A stretch of DNA of 8,971 nucleotides, taken from Chitinophagales bacterium (GTDB taxonomy: Bacteria; Bacteroidota; Bacteroidia; Chitinophagales; BACL12). The stretch lies in NCBI GenBank assembly GCA_014380545.1, contig JACMJP010000217.1:1-8971 (forward strand). The letters are read 5' to 3'. Positions 1-5,315 of this stretch are shown here, in pieces (the stretch's first letter is position 1; each line of letters starts with the position of its first letter). The notes below the pieces were generated by a model. It had not been told where the DNA came from and made no database searches. It saw only the letters and a program-made list of their open reading frames with translations. A program made the position numbers and the translations under genes.

Positions 1-213
1 ATAAAAAATAAAAAACTAAGTGAAGCATTTGCTGCAGGCACTGCTGCTGTAATTGCTCCAATGGAATTAATTGCTGCATATGGGGAAGATTTTATGTTAC
101 CTGCAATAGATGAAAATGCAGTGATGTTTCAAATAAAAAGAAAATTGGAAAATATAAGAATCGGAATCGACGCAGATATTTATGGGTGGAATACGATAAT
201 TGATTGTAAGTAA
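1..213 (+). CDS. ilvE: Branched-chain amino acid aminotransferase, C-terminal fragment
   Basis: Frame 1 is open from the window edge to TAA at 211-213 and gives the last 70 residues of a fold-type IV PLP aminotransferase. The segment EAFAAGTAAVIAP (about residues 8-20 of the fragment) matches the family's GTA motif, which contacts the PLP phosphate. The later pattern of a tyrosine/glycine turn, a proline, a helix and then a short GW near the C-terminus is the usual ending of branched-chain aminotransferases. The enzyme catalyses the last step of Leu/Ile/Val synthesis and the first step of their breakdown, with 2-oxoglutarate/glutamate as partner, in the cytoplasm. The start and catalytic lysine lie upstream of the window. 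The stop codon directly abuts the ATG of the next gene, implying co-transcription. Another class-IV aminotransferase (D-amino acid type) is possible but fits the C-terminus less well. Confidence 0.8.
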   Translation: MKNKKLSEAFAAGTAAVIAPMELIAAYGEDFMLPAIDENAVMFQIKRKLENIRIGIDADIYGWNTIIDCK

Positions 214-528
214 ATGGAGTTGGTCAAAGAAAAGAATATTGATGAATACCTGTTCAGCACCGATAAAAGTTTGCTGGATATTAAAATGATCCATCAGTAC
301 TTATGCTTTGAAAGTTATTGGGCGAAAAATGTACCGATAGATATCTTACAAGCTGCCATTGATAATTCTTTATGCTTTGGGATTTATAATAACGGAAAAC
401 AAATTGGTTAAGATGCGCATAGTTTATATGCACAGTTCGGCTTTGAGCCCTTTAAAATGCCTGAACGCTTGATGGAAATTCATCAGCCGGATATTTATAA
501 CAATTTATTAAATCATCAACCACTATGA
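214..528 (+). pseudogene. GNAT-family acetyltransferase, internally deleted
   Basis: The ATG at 214 follows the aminotransferase TAA without a gap. The first 65 codons read as the N-terminal half of a small GNAT acetyltransferase: a STDKSLLD start, an ESYWAKN segment and a SLCFGIYNNGKQIG beta-hairpin. A TAA then stops the frame at 409-411. The very next codons in the same frame (412-525) encode 38 residues with the C-terminal half of the same family: DAHSLYAQFGF, then PERLMEIHQPDIY. From memory of intact relatives (about 140-155 residues), roughly 50 central codons are missing. They include motif A (R/Q-x-x-G-x-G/A), which binds the acetyl-CoA pyrophosphate. The simplest reading is an in-frame internal deletion whose junction creates the stop, so neither half should be active. 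The TGA at 526-528 overlaps the ATG of the next gene (ATGA), the original coupling. An assembly error is the main alternative. Confidence 0.82.
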
Positions 529-953
529 GTGAAGTAAAAATTGCAGATACTGACGAAAAAGTTTTATTTTGCCTTGAAGCTATTCAATCGCTTCGCCCGC
601 ATATTACAAAAGAAAATGTGTTTGAATATATACATACAATGCGCAAAGAAAATTATCACCTTATCTATTTGGAAGAAGATGGGAAGGCCGTTGCATTTTC
701 AGGTTACCGTTTTATTACACATCTTTTTACGGGTGATAGTATTTATATTGATGATCTGGGAACAATTGCGGAATATAGGGGAAAGGGATATGGCAGTAAA
801 TTATTAGATCATATTTTCAATATTGCAAAAGAAAATAAATTACAGGAAGTTCGGTTAGATTCAGGACATCACAGATATGATGCTCACAGATTATATTTAA
901 ACAAAGGATTTAAAATTGTTTCACATCATTTTGCGTTGCAGCTGGAACAATAA
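525..953 (+). CDS. GNAT-family N-acetyltransferase
   Basis: This 142-residue protein is a complete single-domain GNAT enzyme, which transfers acetyl from acetyl-CoA to an amine. Motif A is intact: IDDLGTIAEYRGKGYGSKLL (about residues 75-94), where RGKGYG forms the acetyl-CoA pyrophosphate loop. The C-terminal part, with LDSG, AHRLYLNKGF and a final HHF segment, is the usual motif B and last strand of the family. The substrate cannot be read from the sequence. The ATG overlaps the stop of the preceding broken GNAT gene by four bases (ATGA), so translation was probably coupled. With the upstream gene disrupted by an early TAA, coupling may now be weaker. The protein is not a duplicate of its neighbour: the N-termini differ clearly. 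The stop lies 6 bp from the convergent stop of the YihY/BrkB gene. Confidence 0.9.
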   Translation: MSEVKIADTDEKVLFCLEAIQSLRPHITKENVFEYIHTMRKENYHLIYLEEDGKAVAFSGYRFITHLFTGDSIYIDDLGTIAEYRGKGYGSKLLDHIFNIAKENKLQEVRLDSGHHRYDAHRLYLNKGFKIVSHHFALQLEQ

Positions 954-959
954 ATAAAT

Positions 960-1919
960 TTATACTCCATTAGTATTCAAGTGTTCAGTTTTCTGACGAA
1001 GCACTCTGTTCACATCAATACTATTATTAATTTCAAATCCGACTAATAATACAAGGGAATTAATATTGATCCACAACATCAGAACAATTAAAGTTCCGAT
1101 GGAGCCATATACCTCATTGTAGAATGCAAAATTATTTACAAAAAAAGCAAAGCCTAGAGATGCCAGCACAGAAACAACTGTAGCAAAAGTTGCTCCCGGT
1201 GTTATAAATCTTCTTCTGTCCTTTGAGGAGGGTCCGTAATAATAAATAAATGAAATAGCTGAAAAGAATAGTAATAAAATACTAAGCCATTGTAATACCG
1301 AAAGAAAAAATTTCTCAGTGGAGTTCTGTAACCCAAAAGAATCAGCTATCCAGTTAATTACTTTATCACCTCCAATAATTAAAAAAAGAGAAGCAATAAA
1401 TAATAAGAACAAATATGAAGTCAGGCGAATAGAGGCACCCCTCCTCCGCCAATAACCCCTCCGCCTGTATATCTCATGATGTTTATTAAATGCAAGCATC
1501 ATCATACGCACACCATTCGTTGAAAAGTAAAATGCAAGAAAAAAACCTATTGACAATAATTCACCTCTTTGTATGCTTATTATATCTGTTATAGTTGAAT
1601 GCAAAAATTCATACCCGCTTTGCGGCAATACATCTTTAAAGAATTCATCAATTATAATATCCAGCCCTTTAATAGGAATAAAAGGAATAAGTGTGAATAA
1701 AAAAATGATAGAAGGAAAGATTGCCAAAAAAAAGTTAAACGACATAGCTGCTGCTCTTAATGGCAACATATCCCTTCTTATTTCCTGTTTAAAAAAAACT
1801 GCCACATCATAAATCGGTATTTTATCAAACCCGGGGAAACTGGTTCGTTTCATTTTTTCGACAAAGCCATCCCACTTTGTAATAAGAAATCGTTTTATTT
1901 TGACCGGTATAATTTGCAT
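960..1919 (-). CDS. YihY/virulence factor BrkB family inner-membrane protein
   Basis: This 319-residue protein has about six hydrophobic segments, near residues 57-82, 120-138, 164-183, 207-228, 243-263 and 272-297, as expected for the YihY/BrkB family (once called RNase BN). The family signature is clear: an AAAMSFNFFLAIFPS first membrane segment, YYYGPSSKDRR followed by TPGATFATV, then YGSIGTLIVLMLW and a GFEIN end. A basic stretch YRRRGYWRRRG (about 151-161) between segments 2 and 3 is typical of a cytoplasmic loop. The biochemical role of the family is not settled; BrkB was linked to serum resistance in Bordetella and transport has been suggested. The ATG at 1919 fits the family's N-terminus. 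The gene lies 30 bp downstream of the multihaem cytochrome on the same strand, with a possible promoter of its own in that gap. Confidence 0.93.
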   Translation of the reverse strand: MQIIPVKIKRFLITKWDGFVEKMKRTSFPGFDKIPIYDVAVFFKQEIRRDMLPLRAAAMSFNFFLAIFPSIIFLFTLIPFIPIKGLDIIIDEFFKDVLPQSGYEFLHSTITDIISIQRGELLSIGFFLAFYFSTNGVRMMMLAFNKHHEIYRRRGYWRRRGASIRLTSYLFLLFIASLFLIIGGDKVINWIADSFGLQNSTEKFFLSVLQWLSILLLFFSAISFIYYYGPSSKDRRRFITPGATFATVVSVLASLGFAFFVNNFAFYNEVYGSIGTLIVLMLWININSLVLLVGFEINNSIDVNRVLRQKTEHLNTNGV

Positions 1920-1938
1920 TGAATAGTTTATAGCTGTC

Positions 1939-1946
1939 CAAAGATA
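1939..1946 (-). promoter_or_regulatory. Possible -7 element upstream of the YihY/BrkB gene
   Basis: The reverse strand reads TATCTTTG, a perfect match to the Bacteroidota -7 consensus TAnnTTTG, about 20 bases before the ATG of the YihY/BrkB gene. No good TTG stands at the usual 19-21 base distance; the nearest is about 27 bases upstream, within the end of the cytochrome gene. It may be a weak internal promoter that lets the membrane protein be expressed apart from the cytochrome, or a chance match in AT-rich DNA. Confidence 0.35.
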
Positions 1947-1949
1947 AAA

Positions 1950-3869
1950 TTATATTTCTTTTAACTGTTCTGCCAATGCTGTCGCTTGTGTATTTTCCGG
2001 GAAATACCTTGTTATATATTGCAACGCATCTTTTGCTTTTTGTTTTTGGCGGGTTTTAATATAGAGTTCGCATAAGTTTATTCTTGCCTGCAAATAATCA
2101 GGATCCAAACTAATGGCTATCAGCAATAATTTTTCTGCCTCTGCAGGTTTATTTTGAACAGATAACAGAAAGCCAAGATTACTGTATGCTTTTGCATACT
2201 TTGGATTTTCTGAAATGATAAAGGCGAATATTTTCTGTGCTTCATCATATTTTTTATTCATGAATTTTACTGAACCGAGTTTTAAATTAAAATCAAGATT
2301 GTAAGGCAATTTATTCAAAGCGTATTGAAAATACTTTTCTGCATTGACTGCATCCTGTAGAGCATTATATCCTTCTCCGATCCTATATAAGGTCCATGCA
2401 TCAAGGTCATCTGTATTATCAATCTCAACTGCTGCTCTTGTTATATCCTTAAAATCATTACTCAAATATTTTAAATGAATTTCTGCAGCAAAATATGTAT
2501 CATCTTTTGTTTTGATTTTATTTAACCACATTCTTGCACTGTCTAACAATTCTTCATCCTTAACAAAAGCTTCGTAATAAGTTAAATATCCTTTGGCCAT
2601 TAATACAGGAGAAGGGTTTTCTGTTGTCATACATTGCAGTCCGGTAAATTTTCCCTCACCTTTTTGTATTTCTTTTCCCGGTACCTGTATTTTATGATCA
2701 GTAATAGATACATGCGGAATATCTATTGCACCGCTTTGGGGCATATGGCACTTGCTGCAATTATCATTATTAAGTTTTCTTACTTCTATTGATTCTTTAC
2801 AAATAGTTTTACTAAAATCATTGTTGCCGGTATGACAATTTATACAGGCTTTATTAAATTGTATTGCGGGAGTTTCTTTTACAGTAATATGCGGGTTATG
2901 ACATGTGATGCATGAAAGTTTATGGGATTGAATATAACATTTACTTAATTCCATTCTATCAGCCTGTGAAGCCATCAGGAATTTATCATTCTTTCCATCA
3001 AACCTCGGCAGGAAAATATTCCAGTGATCAGAAATTTTATCACCGGGTTTAAAATCAAAAAATGTTGAGCCCGTATTTAAAACATTCACACCCTGCAAAT
3101 GGCAACGCAGACATAATTCATTTTGAAGGTCAACAGTTAATTTCCCCGGATTTACAATTGTATAATCAATTTGATTTGCTGTATCAATTAAATTTCCTGC
3201 ACTTACACTTGCAACATGTAAACTTCCGGGGCCATGACATCGCTCGCAATCAATTCCTGTTGCAACATTTTCATATTTATTTACAGAGCCTTTAACAGCA
3301 GATGGTAAACCATTATGGCAGTTCATACATTCAAATTCAATAATTCTTGCAAAGCGGGAATTAAATCCACCCTCCATGCCGGGAGCCATATCCCATTTTT
3401 TCTTTTGCGTATAAAAAGTTATGGGTGCCTGATAAACATATCCGTTGAAATCTACCAAGTGAGAATTCGTATGTTGTCCGCTTCCTATAATGTAAGAAAT
3501 ATTTTCTGTTCTTTTATAGATCGTATCCTTTCCTTCAAGCCGAAATTCGGTGATCTTTAATGTATCATTTTCGAAATAAGGTTTGTAATAAAAATTATTT
3601 GCTGTATCATAAACAATTGCATGTTCATCATATAATGCCGCAGATTTTTCTTTTGTAGCATGATCAAAACTCAGGCCCATGCCAGTGTGCATGTAAGTAT
3701 TATATTTATCTGCATGACATAACCTGCATGTTTCTTTCCCTACATATTGAACAGTATCATTCTGATTTAAATAAGGAGAATCATTTTCTGTAATTTTATT
3801 TTTTTTAGTGCAGAATGTAAGTATCAATAAAAATGAAAATAAAATTGCTATGATGATTTTTTTCTGCAT
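1950..3869 (-). CDS. Multihaem (7x CXXCH) cytochrome c with C-terminal TPR region
   Basis: An exported protein of 639 residues, counted from the ATG at 3869. The frame extends to a TTG at 3890, but the ATG gives a clean signal peptide: MQKK, a hydrophobic core, then Cys20, which could be a lipid anchor although Phe at -1 is an unusual lipobox residue. Seven c-type haem sites CXXCH start at about Cys48, 181, 208, 253, 320, 342 and 371. Between haems 1 and 2 lie IIGSGQHTNSHLV and a W-x-MAPGME segment. That arrangement is familiar from cytochrome c554-like/TPR proteins of Bacteroidota, Planctomycetes and Acidobacteria. A DH turn near 391 ends the haem part. From about 480 on, helical repeats such as AKAYSNLGFLLSVQNKPAEA indicate at least three TPRs, probably for protein contacts. 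It should act in periplasmic or surface electron transfer; donor and acceptor are unknown. No cytochrome maturation genes are in view. Confidence 0.88.
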   Translation of the reverse strand: MQKKIIIAILFSFLLILTFCTKKNKITENDSPYLNQNDTVQYVGKETCRLCHADKYNTYMHTGMGLSFDHATKEKSAALYDEHAIVYDTANNFYYKPYFENDTLKITEFRLEGKDTIYKRTENISYIIGSGQHTNSHLVDFNGYVYQAPITFYTQKKKWDMAPGMEGGFNSRFARIIEFECMNCHNGLPSAVKGSVNKYENVATGIDCERCHGPGSLHVASVSAGNLIDTANQIDYTIVNPGKLTVDLQNELCLRCHLQGVNVLNTGSTFFDFKPGDKISDHWNIFLPRFDGKNDKFLMASQADRMELSKCYIQSHKLSCITCHNPHITVKETPAIQFNKACINCHTGNNDFSKTICKESIEVRKLNNDNCSKCHMPQSGAIDIPHVSITDHKIQVPGKEIQKGEGKFTGLQCMTTENPSPVLMAKGYLTYYEAFVKDEELLDSARMWLNKIKTKDDTYFAAEIHLKYLSNDFKDITRAAVEIDNTDDLDAWTLYRIGEGYNALQDAVNAEKYFQYALNKLPYNLDFNLKLGSVKFMNKKYDEAQKIFAFIISENPKYAKAYSNLGFLLSVQNKPAEAEKLLLIAISLDPDYLQARINLCELYIKTRQKQKAKDALQYITRYFPENTQATALAEQLKEI

Positions 3870-3929
3870 GAATGAATACAAAAATAACAACTAACAATAT
3901 AAAATATGCTAAGAGTGATTTTCAGACTT

Positions 3930-3937
3930 CAAATGTA
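3930..3937 (-). promoter_or_regulatory. Possible -7 element for the multihaem cytochrome
   Basis: In the divergent intergenic region the reverse strand has TACATTTG (TAnnTTTG consensus), which would give a leader of roughly 55 bases to the ATG at 3869. The -33 region is poor: TGTT at about the right distance instead of TTTG. A second match, TATTTTTG on the reverse strand at 3879-3886, is closer to the gene but also lacks a good -33. I cannot decide between them, and the region is AT-rich enough for chance matches. Confidence 0.3.
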
Positions 3938-3947
3938 ATCTTCCGGA

Positions 3948-3978
3948 TTTGAGGAAAAACATTTTTATTCTATCTTCG
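3948..3978 (+). promoter_or_regulatory. Bacteroidota-type promoter for the DUF937-like gene
   Basis: TTTG at 3948-3951 and TATCTTCG at 3971-3978 are separated by 19 bases. This matches the primary sigma-factor promoter of Bacteroidota (TTTG, 19-21 bases, TAnnTTTG) with one mismatch in the -7 box. Transcription would start around 3983-3986, giving an A-rich leader of about 40 bases before the ATG at 4026, with no Shine-Dalgarno sequence, as is usual in the phylum. It is the best promoter candidate in the window. The region between the divergent starts (3870-4025) holds nothing else I can identify. Confidence 0.6.
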
Positions 3979-4025
3979 CTCCCGACGATATTCAAAATAA
4001 ACGAACAAAACTTAAACTTAAAACT

Positions 4026-4520
4026 ATGCTTGAACAATTGCTCGACTACGCAAAAGATAATATGCAAAATATAATGGATGGAATTCCTGAATTGCAGCAA
4101 ATGGATAAACAAAAAGCACTGGACATTACAGGTCAAAGTGTGATCAGTAATATTATGGAGCAGGTGAAGGACGGAAATTTTTCAGGCTTAAAAGAAATGT
4201 TGAACGGATCTGCCACACCCCTTGATCATGAGGAAGTTAAAAAACTTGAAAACCCTGTAACAGATAATTTGTTGGATAAATTGGGCTTATCAAAAAATAC
4301 AGCATCTGTGCTTGCACTTGCAGCCATTCCACTTATTTTAAACATGCTTAACAACAAAGTGAATACTGCAAAAAATAATGGTCTTGATATTAATGATTAC
4401 ATGAACAAAATGGAAACAGGCGGAGGTTTACTTACAGGTATTTTAAAAGCGGTAGGTGCCAAAAAATTAAACCCCTCCGGAAAAATAGCTGAGCAATTGA
4501 TAAACCAAATAATGAAATGA
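4026..4520 (+). CDS. Uncharacterised small protein, DUF937-like
   Basis: A complete 164-residue protein with no signal peptide. It opens with an amphipathic helix (MLEQLLDYAKDN). A middle part follows in which NPVTDNLLDKLGLSK (about 76-90) precedes an alanine/leucine-rich hydrophobic helix, ASVLALAAIPLILNMLNNK (about 93-111). The end is glycine-rich (TGGGLLTGILKAVGAKK). The pattern of helix, LGLS/T turn, A-rich helix ending in PLILNML and glycine-rich tail resembles small DUF937-type proteins common in Bacteroidota. Their function is not established, and this assignment is from memory of the pattern rather than a search. The hydrophobic helix is too short and too broken for a confident membrane segment. 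The gene stands alone on its strand: divergent from the cytochrome and convergent with the DUF393 gene, 5 bp from its stop. Its own promoter is visible upstream. Confidence 0.75.
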   Translation: MLEQLLDYAKDNMQNIMDGIPELQQMDKQKALDITGQSVISNIMEQVKDGNFSGLKEMLNGSATPLDHEEVKKLENPVTDNLLDKLGLSKNTASVLALAAIPLILNMLNNKVNTAKNNGLDINDYMNKMETGGGLLTGILKAVGAKKLNPSGKIAEQLINQIMK

Positions 4521-4525
4521 TTTTT

Positions 4526-4927
4526 CTATAAAAATTTTTCTTTTAACTCAGGAGTTGGTATCATGCAGCTTTCCTGTTTTCCAAACCATTTGTATCTGTT
4601 ACCTGCTATGAATTTATAACCTGCGTCACGGGCAAATTTTGGAATGATCCACAAAATATTCAATAAGGAAGTGGGGAATTTTAATTTAGATGCAATTTTT
4701 AAAACTGCTGTTGACTGGCTGTAAAATTTATCGCCATTCCAATAAATGATGGAATCAACTTTAGGTTGAAAATTCTTTTCTGTGAAAAACAGTTTCGTGA
4801 AATCAGATTGAAGGGCAGCAAATTTAAAAATATTTTTTTTGTCTTTTTTAATAACTGACTGTACACTGTTGTTGCACAGATTGCAAATTCCATCGAAGAA
4901 AATAATATGTTGTTTATCCTCTTTCAA
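4526..4927 (-). CDS. DUF393 / DCC-family thiol-disulfide oxidoreductase-like protein
   Basis: A 133-residue protein with the DCC-family opening FFDGICNLCN: Asp12-Gly13, then Cys15-x-x-Cys18, a thioredoxin-like redox pair. The middle holds the expected FAALQSD segment (about 36-42) and a serine-rich STAVLKI helix, and the end has NRYKWFGK and CMIPTPELKEKF, all typical of DUF393. The likely role is thiol/disulfide chemistry in the cytoplasm, but no substrate is known for most members. The start is a TTG at 4927-4925: no ATG lies before the conserved Asp-Gly, and the TAA of the rhodanese gene is the codon immediately upstream in the same frame. Translation probably depends on re-initiation after the rhodanese stop. 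Confidence 0.9.
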   Translation of the reverse strand: MKEDKQHIIFFDGICNLCNNSVQSVIKKDKKNIFKFAALQSDFTKLFFTEKNFQPKVDSIIYWNGDKFYSQSTAVLKIASKLKFPTSLLNILWIIPKFARDAGYKFIAGNRYKWFGKQESCMIPTPELKEKFL

Positions 4928-5230
4928 TTATTGAGGAAACTTTTCTTTAAACCCGAGGATGCCGCCAACTAAATTGCGCACATTCTTAAAACCACTTTGT
5001 TCCAGCAAAGCTTTCGCAGCTGAACTTCGTGACCCACTGCGGCAATGCACTATAATTTCATCTTCTTTTTTGTCATCAAAATCATATAATTTCATGGGAA
5101 GAGTTCCGAGCGGAATATTTTCTGCACCAATATTCATTTCTGCATACTCATGCGGTTCACGAACATCAATGATAAATAAATCTTCTTTGTTATCTATGCG
5201 CTGTTTGAGTTCTTCTGATGTTATATCCAT
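4928..5230 (-). CDS. Single-domain rhodanese-like sulfurtransferase
   Basis: A complete 100-residue rhodanese domain without a signal peptide, so cytoplasmic. It carries IIDVREPHEY (about 20-29), the conserved front of the domain, and the active-site loop HCRSGSRSS with catalytic Cys63, which would carry a persulfide. The end, NVRNLVGGILGFKEKFP, is the usual last strand and helix. Length matches small Bacteroidota rhodaneses of about 100 residues. The ATG at 5230 is the only sensible start. The gene is followed, in the same frame and with no spacer, by a DUF393 protein with a CxxC motif, suggesting a joint role in sulfur or thiol chemistry. It lies 85 bp downstream of the T9SS cargo gene; that gap is very AT-rich and shows no convincing promoter. 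Confidence 0.93.
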   Translation of the reverse strand: MDITSEELKQRIDNKEDLFIIDVREPHEYAEMNIGAENIPLGTLPMKLYDFDDKKEDEIIVHCRSGSRSSAAKALLEQSGFKNVRNLVGGILGFKEKFPQ

Positions 5231-5315
5231 GTTTATTAAAGTTTATTAGGTTATTGAGTTATTTACGAATTATAATTATTTGATTATTTACAGGTTTATT
5301 TATAGAGGTTCTATA

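Noticed and set aside
214..411. A genuine 65-residue small protein
   Set aside because: The C-terminal half of the same GNAT family continues in the same frame right after the stop, so it is a piece of a broken gene.
954..963. Palindrome ATAAATTTAT between the convergent GNAT and YihY/BrkB stops
   Set aside because: It is a 10-base A/T palindrome with no loop or T-run, not distinguishable from background.
3870..3890. Seven-codon N-terminal extension of the multihaem cytochrome from a TTG at 3890
   Set aside because: The internal ATG at 3869 gives a normal signal peptide (MQKK plus hydrophobic core); the extension only adds hydrophobic residues ahead of the basic n-region.
4518..4542. Possible bidirectional terminator between the convergent DUF937-like and DUF393 genes (TTTTT-CTAT-AAAAA)
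   Set aside because: Only A/T pairs are available in the stem, so a stable hairpin is unlikely; I could not support a terminator.
5231..5268. Loose tandem repeat of about 10 bases (GTTTATTAAA, GTTTATTAGG, GTTATTGA, GTTATTTA)
   Set aside because: The units are short, degenerate and A/T-only; this looks like low-complexity intergenic DNA rather than an operator array.
5301..5315. A 6-bp stem hairpin (TATAGA-GGT-TCTATA) just after the T9SS cargo stop, read on the minus strand as a possible terminator
   Set aside because: The stem is mostly A/T and no T-run follows it on the minus strand; such short palindromes are expected by chance in this AT-rich gap.
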